This document shows, piece by piece, positions 16,718 to 22,957 of a stretch of DNA of 30,606 nucleotides; position 1 is the first letter of the stretch, and each line of letters opens with the position of its first letter. The position numbers were made by a program, and so were the translations under genes. This DNA comes from a virus: positions 1-30,606 of the IMG/VR virus record IMGVR_UViG_3300025009_000312; one strand, given 5' to 3'. The notes beneath the pieces are model-generated. The model had not been told where the DNA came from, ran no database searches, and saw nothing but the letters and a program-made list of their open reading frames with translations.

Positions 16718-16784
16718 AGCCGTCACTTGGACTCGAACCAAGTCGATACGCTTACAAGGCGTTACGCTTCGCCTGATTGACGGC
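16718..16784 (-). tRNA. tRNA-Thr(UGU)-like with shortened D-arm
   Basis: Acceptor GCCGTCA (16784-16778) pairs perfectly with TGACGGC (16725-16719). The T-arm CTTGG TTCGAGT CCAAG is canonical. The anticodon loop CTTGTAA places UGU (codon ACA) after U33. Only 12 bases stand where a D-arm of 16-17 is normal, there is no GG pair in a proper D-loop, and positions 8-9 read AT instead of the usual TA. CCA is not encoded. It may be a minimal functional tRNA or a decaying one. Confidence 0.62.
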
Positions 16785-16803
16785 ACTCCGTTTAGGGCGG
16801 ATG

Positions 16804-16888
16804 CGGAGGGCGTAGGATTCGAACCCACAAACCCCTTGCGGGGAACTGGTACTCAAGACCAGCGCAATCGCCGTTCTGCCAGCCCTCC
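16804..16888 (-). tRNA. tRNA-Ser(UGA)
   Basis: A class II tRNA of 85 bases. Acceptor GGAGGGC pairs with GCCCTCC; anticodon stem CTGGT/ACCAG holds loop CTTGAGT with anticodon UGA (codon UCA). The long variable arm CCCC-GCAA-GGGG is characteristic of serine tRNA. T-arm GTGGG TTCGAAT CCTAC has one wobble pair. The discriminator is G73 as required for Ser; CCA is not encoded. Confidence 0.92.
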
Positions 16889-16907
16889 AATGCGACACTC
16901 TTGCTTG

Positions 16908-16979
16908 TCGGAACAACAGGATTTGAACCTACAACCAATGGCTTATAAGACCACTGCGCTACCGTTGCGCTACACGCCA
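16908..16979 (-). tRNA. tRNA-Ile(UAU)
   Basis: 72 bases. D-arm GCGC-AACGGTA-GCGC, anticodon loop CTTATAA with anticodon UAU (codon AUA), T-loop TTCAAAT, discriminator A. The acceptor stem TGGCGTG/TGTTCCG is weak: one C-U mismatch and four G-U wobbles. Bacteria normally read AUA with a CAU tRNA carrying lysidine, so a UAU tRNA is a distinct solution. Confidence 0.75.
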
Positions 16980-16984
16980 AAGTG

Positions 16985-17056
16985 AGGCGGTTAGGCTGGC
17001 GGCTTACCTGACTCCATTGCTGGCTCTATGGCTCCCCAGCCTCATTGAATCCGCCT
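16985..17056 (-). ncRNA. Structured leader segment of the tRNA transcript
   Basis: Just upstream of tRNA-Ile, two nested stems can form: AGGCGG/CCGCCT (17056-17051 with 16990-16985) and AGGCTGG/CCAGCCT (17042-17036 with 16999-16993). The inner arm can alternatively pair with CCAGC at 17023-17019. It has tRNA-like size (72 bases) but no T-loop or anticodon loop. A processing leader is possible. Confidence 0.4.
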
Positions 17057-17070
17057 TAATCTGACGGCTT

Positions 17071-17099
17071 AAGATACAAATTTGCATCCTACAATGCAA
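17071..17099 (-). promoter_or_regulatory. Promoter of the tRNA cluster
   Basis: -35 TTGCAT (17094-17099), 17-base spacer, -10 TATCTT (17071-17076) on the minus strand. The -10 and the G before it match the other two TATCTT promoters in the window. It lies in the gap after the last early gene (stop at 17123), so the tRNAs have their own transcription start. Confidence 0.72.
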
Positions 17100-17122
17100 G
17101 GCGTGAGCTTCCTCCTATACCC

Positions 17123-17572
17123 TCATTGTTTCCTCTTTAGATACTCCATGAATCCGGGGAGGGTGGGGGGATTGCGCGGCGCATAGTAACCAACGTCTTT
17201 GAGTGGGTAGAAGTATTCCACTCCCTCGTTAATGCGAACGCTGTCCAATTCTCCGCCCGTAATCCACGTATGTCTCACCGTATCTCGACTGCACTCGGCG
17301 ACATATGCGTCCCATACTGAGACCTGAGTGCGTGCGTGAAGCGCAATGAATGCCTCCAATAGTGTTCGACCGTACACGGTATCGGGGCCGACAATGAATC
17401 GGATAATCATGTCACCCGTACTTGATTCGTCGAATGTGTCGAAGTATATGTTCCCCGCTTTTTGGTTCGCCAACCGTTGCATCTTCCACAGGTCGCGGAG
17501 ATCGGCTTGGTTCTGCCCCACCCCCACCTGCGTTGCAAGGGCTACAGCTAGGATGATGAGTAGGTGTCTCAT
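17123..17572 (-). CDS. Signal-peptide protein at the end of the early operon
   Basis: 149 aa. Signal peptide MRHLLIILAVALATQ, cleavage likely at GVG before QNQA. The mature 130 residues contain a helical start (DLRDLWKMQRLANQ), a VGPDTVYGRTLLEAFIALHAR segment whose DTVYxRxLLE part recalls ADTVYARSVLE in the 318-aa protein at 7882-8838, and a single cysteine. It is the last gene before the tRNA promoter, 4 bases after the upstream gene's stop. It is the fifth secreted-type protein in the window and the only one outside the virion operon. Function unknown. Confidence 0.82.
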   Translation of the reverse strand: MRHLLIILAVALATQVGVGQNQADLRDLWKMQRLANQKAGNIYFDTFDESSTGDMIIRFIVGPDTVYGRTLLEAFIALHARTQVSVWDAYVAECSRDTVRHTWITGGELDSVRINEGVEYFYPLKDVGYYAPRNPPTLPGFMEYLKRKQ

Positions 17573-17576
17573 GTGG

Positions 17577-17762
17577 TCAGCCCTTCGCTTTCTTGCACGA
17601 TTTTTCTAGTCCGTTGAGAAAATGTCCGGCGGCGTGTTTCCACTCTTCCAATTTACATCTGGTGCAATTCCTGACCCCATAGAATCGTGGTGTCCCGGCT
17701 GGCGCAAGAATTTCAGTTCTCCACTTGGTCATTCGATGGCTTGGATGTTTCTTCTGTCTCAT
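17577..17762 (-). CDS. Small basic protein with CxxC motif
   Basis: 61 aa from ATG at 17762, overlapping the upstream stop as ATGA. Pattern TKWRTEILAPAGTPRFYGV followed by RNCTRCKLEE, GHFLNGLEKSCKKA gives C-x2-C plus a later Cys and His, fitting a small treble-clef or zinc-ribbon fold common in phage mini-proteins. A longer frame from 17906 overlaps the neighbour almost fully and is not preferred. Function unknown. Confidence 0.75.
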   Translation of the reverse strand: MRQKKHPSHRMTKWRTEILAPAGTPRFYGVRNCTRCKLEEWKHAAGHFLNGLEKSCKKAKG

Positions 17763-18124
17763 GTGGATTCCTTTACGTGGATGCGCTTGCCGCAGGAACA
17801 TTGACCGGGAGATTGCATTGCCGCCGACATTGCCATATTTGTTGGCCTTCTCTCTCCACAGGTGGTTTCCCAGTATGAATCGGACCAAGTGCCTTTTCGT
17901 GTCCACTCACACGTCTCCTCCTCCCGCTCCTTGCGGTCCTGACGAATGGCGGCAGAGATGGCTTCCCGTATCCACTTCTTCATGTGTTCTCGCCCATCCA
18001 GAATCTCCTGCCAACCGAAACCGTCGTTACCGATGAGTTTAATTTCGATTCTGTCGCCATCTAGAGATTCAATGAGCCATGCAATCGCATTCCTCACCCC
18101 CTCCGACAACTCTGGCTGGATCAT
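17759..18124 (-). CDS. Helical protein with C-terminal zinc-ribbon
   Basis: 121 aa from ATG at 18124 (MIQPELSEGVRNAIAWL), chosen because it forms an ATGA overlap with the upstream stop. Residues 1-70 are helical and charged. The C-terminal 50 residues have CEWTRKG, YWETTCG and CSCGKRI, a layout seen in phage proteins ending in a one-ribbon zinc domain ('CxW...WxTxCG...C..CGK'). Function unknown. Confidence 0.8.
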   Translation of the reverse strand: MIQPELSEGVRNAIAWLIESLDGDRIEIKLIGNDGFGWQEILDGREHMKKWIREAISAAIRQDRKEREEETCEWTRKGTWSDSYWETTCGERRPTNMAMSAAMQSPGQCSCGKRIHVKEST

Positions 18125-18342
18125 GGCTTGGCCTTCCTCATGGTTTCGATAAACCTTTGGACGATACCCTTTCGCGGGTGGAGGAGTATGCGGGTCACTT
18201 TGCGATAGGTCTCGTTCAACTGCTTTCCACACTTCTCACATACATCCCTCACGTCGGGGTGATTCGCCTCGGCGGACAGAGTCATCAATTCCCACTCCGC
18301 CTTAACGGTAGTTCCACAAACATCACACTTGAGGTCTCTCAT
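18121..18342 (-). CDS. Zinc-ribbon protein
   Basis: 73 aa. Two knuckles, CDVCGTTVKA near residue 6 and CEKCGKQLNE near 35, separated by 26 residues, followed by a basic helix (RKVTRILLHPRKGIVQRF). ATGA overlaps occur at both ends, so it is embedded in the early polycistron. The basic tail suggests nucleic acid binding, but that is inference. Confidence 0.83.
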   Translation of the reverse strand: MRDLKCDVCGTTVKAEWELMTLSAEANHPDVRDVCEKCGKQLNETYRKVTRILLHPRKGIVQRFIETMRKAKP

Positions 18343-18608
18343 TTCTTCCCCTTTCGTGGAGGGATGCGCTTGACGTAGTATTGCGTGTCAACCGACAACT
18401 CTTCGCCTGCCCCGACCTTCCGATACCTCGGTGCGGGACGGTTGAGGATGCGCTCGGCTTCCGTGGTATCCATTGTGGCGTAGCACTCCTCGATATTGCA
18501 GACAACATCAACCCCACCCCCTGTATTCCGATCCCACGTTGTGTTTATGCTCCACTTGTGCGGCCCCTTGTGCTTGTGTGTCTTGCTCATGGGTTTAGAA
18601 TGCGTCAT
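18339..18608 (-). CDS. Hypothetical small protein
   Basis: 89 aa from ATG at 18608, preceded by AAGGGG; another ATG at 18590 would avoid the 14-base overlap with the upstream gene but lacks a ribosome site. The N-terminus is rich in His and Lys (MSKTHKHKGPHKW), followed by CNIEECYATMD and a basic end with YVKRIPPRKGKK. The stop overlaps the next ATG. No family recognised. Confidence 0.72.
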   Translation of the reverse strand: MTHSKPMSKTHKHKGPHKWSINTTWDRNTGGGVDVVCNIEECYATMDTTEAERILNRPAPRYRKVGAGEELSVDTQYYVKRIPPRKGKK

Positions 18609-18804
18609 TGACTGGCCCCTTTTTCACTAAGTCCATGCGTTCAAAGTGCATGACGTTGATTACTGCCCCGTCCCCAGTTCGCAAGCCCCAACAATCTCCC
18701 GTGTCTTGTGGCTTCTTGATAACCTCTGCGGGATTGATGGAACCAGAAACGGCAAAATCTACAGTTACAATATCGCCCACCTCAATCATGTTGGGATTGC
18801 TCAT
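18595..18804 (-). CDS. Small beta-barrel-like protein
   Basis: 69 aa. MIEVGDIVTVDFAVSG, then INPAEVIKKPQDTGDCW and GLRTGDGAVINV: a strand pattern with VGDxVxV and a GDG turn, as in small SH3-like or KOW-like barrels of phage accessory genes. Function unknown. It follows the neighbouring gene by 3 bases. Confidence 0.75.
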   Translation of the reverse strand: MSNPNMIEVGDIVTVDFAVSGSINPAEVIKKPQDTGDCWGLRTGDGAVINVMHFERMDLVKKGPVNDAF

Positions 18805-18807
18805 GGG

Positions 18808-19026
18808 TTAGTCCTTTCGTCTATTCATTTTCTTCACCCATCGAGGGAATGTATCCGCCCAAAAATGCTTCCACCCCCAACGATTGCAATACCGTATCAT
18901 CTCCATCACATACCCGACCCGGATTGCGTGCAACAGGTCACAGTTCAGTTGTTCGTCTGTGGCCGGTTCCTCGCGCTTGAGGGCATCAATGGATTCTTGC
19001 GTCAGCATATACCTTGGCTTATTCAT
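18808..19026 (-). CDS. Hypothetical small protein
   Basis: 72 aa from ATG at 19026 (MNKPRYMLTQESIDALK), an ATGA overlap with the upstream stop; an earlier in-frame ATG at 19062 would lie inside that gene. C-terminal half is aromatic and basic (YCNRWGWKHFWADTFPRWVKK), which suggests surface contacts with nucleic acid or membrane. No family recognised. Confidence 0.75.
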   Translation of the reverse strand: MNKPRYMLTQESIDALKREEPATDEQLNCDLLHAIRVGYVMEMIRYCNRWGWKHFWADTFPRWVKKMNRRKD

Positions 19027-19340
19027 GGCTCGGTCCTCATTGATTGTCGTTTCCACCACCACACACTTCGGTCAGAGGATTCAATAAGCGTCTTGTTCTT
19101 GAGCAACCACGCGCCTCGTTTGGCACTTATTTCTTCGACACGACGAAATCCATTTCCACGGAATAGCCTCCCGCCGGTAACGGCATCTGCGACATCATAG
19201 CGGTCACGATACATCCCTACGATAAATCCGACAGCCCAGTGGTCTTTGGAATCTCCATCACGCCACTTCGTCGCTAGAACGTACGACCCAATCGGCGGGA
19301 GCGGTATTCGCTTTGCTCCCCCTGTGCGATCCCTACTCAT
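19023..19340 (-). CDS. Conserved-type phage accessory protein
   Basis: 105 aa. LPPIGSYVLATKWRDGDSKDHWAVGF, broken by a GMYRDRYDV strand, then GRLFRGNGFRRVEEISAKRGAWLL. The DHWxVGF...RYxVxD...FRxNGFRRxxxI pattern is familiar from phages of many Gram-negative hosts, where the function is unknown. ATGA overlap with the downstream gene. Confidence 0.8.
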   Translation of the reverse strand: MSRDRTGGAKRIPLPPIGSYVLATKWRDGDSKDHWAVGFIVGMYRDRYDVADAVTGGRLFRGNGFRRVEEISAKRGAWLLKNKTLIESSDRSVWWWKRQSMRTEP

Positions 19341-19536
19341 GGCTCTCTCCTGATGGGGTGGGACGAGTTGCTGTTACCTCTATCCCGTAAACCTCTAAGG
19401 GCTTGTGACACTTGGGGCAATGCGTCGGAGCCTCACCCTTTGTCAAGTCGATAAACATCTTACACCCCGGCGTGAAGCACATGGCGGCCAATGGAATCTC
19501 GATGGGCTTTTGCCTCTTGCTTTTCTTCTGTTTCAT
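19333..19536 (-). CDS. Zinc-ribbon mini-protein
   Basis: 67 aa from ATG at 19536, with AAGGAG 8 bases upstream. Lysine-rich start (MKQKKSKRQK), then CFTPGCKMFID and CPKCHKPLEVYG: C-x4-C and C-x2-C knuckles. It lies inside the 3' end of the upstream gene for 77 bases, and its own stop overlaps the next gene by 8 bases. Function unknown. Confidence 0.76.
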   Translation of the reverse strand: MKQKKSKRQKPIEIPLAAMCFTPGCKMFIDLTKGEAPTHCPKCHKPLEVYGIEVTATRPTPSGESHE

Positions 19537-19840
19537 TCTCTCTCTCCTTCGGTGGGGGTGGGGTAAGTTTGTTGCGGTGCGGCCACACAACTTCTCCCTT
19601 AGCATTACTGGGTAGGGGACTCCCTATTGGTTCAAACACACAATAGGCACATCTCTGGACCTCAATTTTGAGTTTGAGCAAGTAAATGCCACCATGCCAA
19701 GAGCCATAGTGTTCGTTCTCACCACAAAAACACACAGCATTCCATCGCCAATGAAAATTCTGGGATGGGCATCTAACAAACAACGCGGGGGAAATCTTAC
19801 GTAATGCCCGTCTCCATTTCTGCTCATATCGGCTACTCAT
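19460..19840 (-). CDS. Hypothetical cysteine-rich protein
   Basis: 126 aa, ATG at 19840 with GGGAG 6 bases upstream. Pattern CPSQNFHWRWNAVCFCG, then a WHGGIYLLKLKIEV strand, RCAYCVFEPIG and GEVVWPHR. The four to five Cys and the hydrophobic strands suggest a metal-stabilised fold. The last 25 residues are acidic, then basic, and overlap the next gene, so they may be little constrained. No family recognised. Confidence 0.68.
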   Translation of the reverse strand: MSSRYEQKWRRALRKISPALFVRCPSQNFHWRWNAVCFCGENEHYGSWHGGIYLLKLKIEVQRCAYCVFEPIGSPLPSNAKGEVVWPHRNKLTPPPPKERENETEEKQEAKAHRDSIGRHVLHAGV

Positions 19841-19873
19841 TTCGTTCTCCCGGGGTCACAGCGGATTGCATGT

Positions 19874-20149
19874 TCAACGTTTCGTATCCCCCCCCCTCAG
19901 CCGTTCAACCTCAGACATGAGGGCGGTTGCCTGTACCTTTGAGGACTCATCATAATCCTCAAACATTTTAATCCTGCGCTTCAACCCCTCCACCTCCTCG
20001 GACTGCATGGAGAGAGCTTTCTTGAGCGCAATCCTCAATTCGCCACAGGTTGCCGATACAGCGAGTTCGTTTGTACTCTCGTAATTCTGAGACGGATCGA
20101 GAGATTGAAAGAATACACTCTCCGCCTCTTGCTCCTGTGTCAGTTGCAT
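19874..20149 (-). CDS. Coiled-coil protein
   Basis: 91 aa from ATG at 20149, preceded by AAGGAGG at 5 bases, the strongest ribosome site in this area. An acidic start (MQLTQEQEAESVFFQSL) is followed by a helix with heptad-like leucines (LRIALKKALSMQSEEVEGLKR) and VERLRGG. It looks like a small coiled-coil partner protein. The upstream codons in frame belong to the metallophosphoesterase gene and are not counted. Function unknown. Confidence 0.78.
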   Translation of the reverse strand: MQLTQEQEAESVFFQSLDPSQNYESTNELAVSATCGELRIALKKALSMQSEEVEGLKRRIKMFEDYDESSKVQATALMSEVERLRGGDTKR

Positions 20150-20168
20150 TGTGTCCTCCTTATGTGTG

Positions 20169-21032
20169 CTAGACGCTTGCATGTATGTCGATGTGAGTAT
20201 GCCGTTGCTTGTCTCTCCGCTCCCGACGCGGTGTAAGCTCAATCTTGATTACACCCAAGTCCGTGGGAGACATAGCCCCGTCCGCGACGTAGGAAGCGTG
20301 GCCCTCACAGTAGCCCTTTAAGAATGAACCAGTCCGGGCCAGTAAAACCTTTCTCTGTTTCAGTCTTACACCACCTCCCTGCCCAACCTCAGCAAGCCTG
20401 AGTCTGGATATGAACGCCGCAGACTTCTTGTGGTCATGGCCCATGAGATAAATGTCTGCCTCTGCCGCCTCCGCCATTTGCTGAACGCGATTGATTGATC
20501 CACCGGCGAGCCTTGATGCCCCCTTGCCGTGATGCGCCCAAATGTCAACGGAAAAGTTTTCTCCGCCCTTCGTGTGTATCCTAAGCCGAATGAACGACGA
20601 TACGCCAAGATATGTCGTTTGTAATTTCTCCGCAAGCAAGTGATCGGTCGTTGTCCCGTTCATTAAGTTCCCGTAATGATTCCCGCCGAGAACACCAATG
20701 ATTCGCCCCTTCATAAATCCAATCTCCTTTGCCAGCCTTGCCGTATTGCTCCGATACAGGTCGTCTAATGTAATGCGCGAGGATTCATGCAATTTCTCGT
20801 TGCCCAAAACGATCCGCTCTGAGGTTGAGGCTAGGTCGTCATAGTCTCCCATGCCCAGAAAGTAGGCGTTACGCTTTGTCTTTGCCCATGCGCAATACTC
20901 TAGCCACCGCTCTACGTGACACAGGGGAGCGGAACGATGAATGTCCCCAAATGGCATGAGATAAACCGGCTTCCCGATTTCTGCACCATTGACAACATAT
21001 TCGTGAACCGTAAATATCCCGGTTGTGGTCAT
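20169..21032 (-). CDS. Calcineurin-like metallophosphoesterase
   Basis: 287 aa. All signature blocks of the two-metal phosphoesterases are present in order: GDIH at 29-32, GDYDD at 62-66, GGNHY at 116-120, AHHG at 166-169 and GHDH at 198-201. The first three and the last bind the dinuclear metal centre. Phage members of this family are phosphatases or nucleases acting on nucleotides, nucleic acid or proteins; the substrate cannot be told from sequence. It starts with ATGA overlap to the upstream small gene. The C-terminus (about 265-287) is Arg/His-rich. Confidence 0.92.
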   Translation of the reverse strand: MTTTGIFTVHEYVVNGAEIGKPVYLMPFGDIHRSAPLCHVERWLEYCAWAKTKRNAYFLGMGDYDDLASTSERIVLGNEKLHESSRITLDDLYRSNTARLAKEIGFMKGRIIGVLGGNHYGNLMNGTTTDHLLAEKLQTTYLGVSSFIRLRIHTKGGENFSVDIWAHHGKGASRLAGGSINRVQQMAEAAEADIYLMGHDHKKSAAFISRLRLAEVGQGGGVRLKQRKVLLARTGSFLKGYCEGHASYVADGAMSPTDLGVIKIELTPRRERRDKQRHTHIDIHASV

Positions 21033-21223
21033 TTCTTTCTCACTGGTTTTCTCCGGCGTGGTTCTGGTTTCTGTTTCATTCGTTCGGCGGGGAATTGGCC
21101 GTCTATCACATCACGTTTACATGTCGGACACCAGTACATCGACTTGCCCTGATACGTTAGCCCCGGTGGTTCGGATTTACGGGGTGCATTGTCTAACGGG
21201 TGTCCGAGGGGGCAGAGGGTCAC
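21029..21223 (-). CDS. Zinc-ribbon mini-protein
   Basis: 64 aa. CPLGHPLDN near the start and CPTCKRDVIDGQFP form C-x3-H and C-x2-C elements. A proline/arginine/lysine tail (EPRRRKPVRKK) follows. ATGA overlaps at both ends. A small zinc finger with a basic extension suggests nucleic-acid contact, which is inference only. Confidence 0.78.
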   Translation of the reverse strand: MTLCPLGHPLDNAPRKSEPPGLTYQGKSMYWCPTCKRDVIDGQFPAERMKQKPEPRRRKPVRKK

Positions 21224-21408
21224 GGTATGGTCGATGTCTGTACGCGCACCTCTGTTTCTACGCCCAATAGTTGCAACTTGCCGGTTATGTACTGGTCTGA
21301 ATGAATCCGTATATCATAAACGAATAGCGTTGGATTGACCTCGTGGAATCTTTCGATGAGCGCGATAAGGTCTTTTGTAAAATCTGACTTTAACTCGGTC
21401 GGAGTCAT
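21220..21408 (-). CDS. Hypothetical small protein
   Basis: 62 aa. MTPTELKSDFTKDLIALIERF is helical, followed by three predicted strands (TLFVYDIRIH, ITGKLQLLG, TEVRVQTS). The alpha-beta-beta-beta layout suggests a compact domain. ATGA overlaps link it to both neighbours. No family recognised. Confidence 0.74.
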   Translation of the reverse strand: MTPTELKSDFTKDLIALIERFHEVNPTLFVYDIRIHSDQYITGKLQLLGVETEVRVQTSTIP

Positions 21409-21650
21409 AGCGCATCCTTCCTTTCTATGTCTTGCTCATGGGCTTCTTGCCTTGCAATTGTTTGGGCTGAAACGCTGGCTTGTTCGGCGGCAACTCGCTC
21501 AATTCTAACGTGGTCAGCGAAAAGATCGTTGAGCACAGCACACAACGCGCACTCAGGGGCATCACAGCCGAGTGCATGATTACGTAAGGCTTCCCACAGC
21601 CGGGGCAGATGCCCGTCAATCGCTCTACGGATTGCCTCTTGGTCATTCAC
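21405..21650 (-). CDS. Hypothetical helical protein
   Basis: 81 aa from a GTG at 21650, which gives a GTGA overlap with the preceding 49-aa gene; another GTG at 21686 is possible. NDQEAIRRAIDGHLPRLWEAL is followed by GCDAPECALC and a long helix rich in Ala, Glu and Gln. Its codons begin mostly with purines, whereas an alternative frame (21425-21646) with its own cysteines does not. ATGA overlap with the next gene. Confidence 0.7.
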   Translation of the reverse strand: MNDQEAIRRAIDGHLPRLWEALRNHALGCDAPECALCAVLNDLFADHVRIERVAAEQASVSAQTIARQEAHEQDIERKDAL

Positions 21651-21796
21651 CTTACCGCCTTCCTTGTCGTGGTTATCTTCTTGCACCTCTCACACAATTG
21701 ATAGTTCTTGTGAAAGTAAACCGCCGCTCGTGAGCATAGATCGCACTTCCGATACGGCCTGTGTTCCGGCTTGATGGGTGTGGCTTGGAGACTCAT
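21647..21796 (-). CDS. 49-aa zinc-ribbon protein
   Basis: ATG at 21796, stop TGA at 21647-21649. RKCDLCSRAAVYFHKNYQL is followed by CERCKKI: two C-x2-C knuckles 13 residues apart, a compact zinc ribbon. The start overlaps the upstream stop as ATGA and the stop overlaps the next start as GTGA. Function unknown. Confidence 0.78.
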   Translation of the reverse strand: MSLQATPIKPEHRPYRKCDLCSRAAVYFHKNYQLCERCKKITTTRKAVR

Positions 21797-22020
21797 AGCT
21801 TCCTCTTCGCCCTTGCGCGTATCAGTTCCTTCGCGTGTTCGGCCTTGAGCCTTGCCACGTCCTCGACGTTCAACTTGTCGGACAGTTTAAACTTCCCCAA
21901 CCAGTGCCTATCCAAGTCCTCCAAGTCCTTCGCCCTGCGGTTCGCTCCGAGCATCGCGCCAATAAGTAGCCCGGCACACGCACATACGGACATGGTTCCG
22001 ATAAAAATTGCGGCTCCCAT
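21793..22020 (-). CDS. Small membrane protein with cytoplasmic helix
   Basis: 75 aa. Residues 3-26 (AAIFIGTMSVCACAGLLIGAM) form one transmembrane segment, followed by RR and a charged helix (LARLKAEHAKELIRARAKRKL type). One N-terminal helix plus a charged coiled coil would suit an inner-membrane spanin-like or holin-like accessory protein. No endolysin is visible near, so this stays a guess. Confidence 0.72.
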   Translation of the reverse strand: MGAAIFIGTMSVCACAGLLIGAMLGANRRAKDLEDLDRHWLGKFKLSDKLNVEDVARLKAEHAKELIRARAKRKL

Positions 22021-22076
22021 TACTTGTGCCCTTTCTTCTGTTTTAGATGCTCATCAATTCACACCGACGATTATCC

Positions 22077-22184
22077 CTAGTCCACATTCCATACCATCCC
22101 CCTTCCGATAGCCACCACCAGCCAGCACAGGGCTAGGCTAGGTAGGGCAATGATGAGTAAGTGAATTGCGAGTATCGGCCACAT
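22077..22184 (-). CDS. 35-aa single-pass membrane peptide
   Basis: ATG at 22184, TAG at 22077. MWPILAIHLLIIALPSLAL plus CWLVVAIG is almost wholly hydrophobic, ending in RGMVWNVD. The start lies 3 bases after the upstream stop, so it is translated in the polycistron. A short (56-base) untranslated gap follows before the next gene. Function unknown. Confidence 0.62.
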   Translation of the reverse strand: MWPILAIHLLIIALPSLALCWLVVAIGRGMVWNVD

Positions 22185-22187
22185 GGC

Positions 22188-22478
22188 CTATTGTGCATTG
22201 GGCTTCTTATGCCTGTGAACAATTGTAAACGTTCCCTCGGTCATTCCGCAGGGCCGTTGTGAAAAATCCTGAGTCGATTTTCCGCTACCATTTAACTCGT
22301 CCGAATTGTATCCCAACATAAGTCGTGATGGGCCTATGGGTTTAAGGCCGCTCCTTCCCTTGCGCTTTTTCTTAGCCCTAACCTCTCGGCGTTCGGTCTC
22401 GTTTATGCCCCGGCATTTCGCGCATCGCTTCAACTGGTACCGACTGAGTTCACATCCACAACGGAGACAGTGTCTCAT
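22188..22478 (-). CDS. Zinc-ribbon protein with basic linker
   Basis: 96 aa from ATG at 22478 (ATGA overlap). HCLRCGCELSRYQLKRCAKC provides two C-x2-C knuckles at the N-terminus, followed by a strongly basic stretch (RAKKKRKGRSGLKP) and a C-terminal part ending HRHKKPNAQ. Likely a small nucleic-acid-binding protein by composition; function not known. Confidence 0.78.
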   Translation of the reverse strand: MRHCLRCGCELSRYQLKRCAKCRGINETERREVRAKKKRKGRSGLKPIGPSRLMLGYNSDELNGSGKSTQDFSQRPCGMTEGTFTIVHRHKKPNAQ

Positions 22479-22957
22479 GCCTTCCACGCCCTCCCCAATC
22501 CCTCAATCGCCTTCATTGCTTCCCTTACCACTTCCGGGCTTGCTGGGGGACAGCACTTGTCACATCCCCGTTCATGCGTCGCCAGTTCACGCTTCGGCAC
22601 GATCTGACCACACTTGGCCTCAATTGTCTCAAGTGTGAGAAATCGTTTCGGGATCACGTATTGCCCGTATTGCCTTAAAAATAATGCGAACGAGTAGCCC
22701 GTTGACTTGGCGAATGGATTAGCGAAGAATCCCCGTATCTGCCTCTCCCATGACTCCGATGTTGGATAGTCAAACATCTCCTCGCCCGTCTCTGGATCGT
22801 GGCCCTCGAACGCCTTGGTAATCATTCCGCACATCTGGGGCCACGGTACCTCACATTCCTCATGGAATTCCTCGGCGTGTATGCGGCGATATGTCGCTAC
22901 CATTGCTCGGATAGGTCTGGTGGGTTTCTTCGGCATGGGGAGAATATCGGCGGTCAT
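22475..22957 (-). CDS. Hypothetical early protein
   Basis: 160 aa. Aromatic and charged, with PTSESWERQIRGFFANPFAK, SFALFLRQYGQYV and later CGQIVPKRELATHERGC plus CDKCCPP. The region around 70-105 looks like a small helical fold and the C-terminal Cys/His set may bind metal. Neighbours on both sides overlap it by 4 bases. It is one gene before an HNH nuclease, so a replication or recombination accessory role is possible. No family recognised. Confidence 0.8.
   Translation of the reverse strand: MTADILPMPKKPTRPIRAMVATYRRIHAEEFHEECEVPWPQMCGMITKAFEGHDPETGEEMFDYPTSESWERQIRGFFANPFAKSTGYSFALFLRQYGQYVIPKRFLTLETIEAKCGQIVPKRELATHERGCDKCCPPASPEVVREAMKAIEGLGRAWKA

Noticed and set aside
21425-21646. Alternative frame with two CxxC motifs overlapping the 81-aa gene
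   Set aside because: Codon pattern is poor (few purine-first codons) and it does not form the usual 4-base overlap with the next gene, although its ATG directly follows a stop, so it is not excluded entirely.
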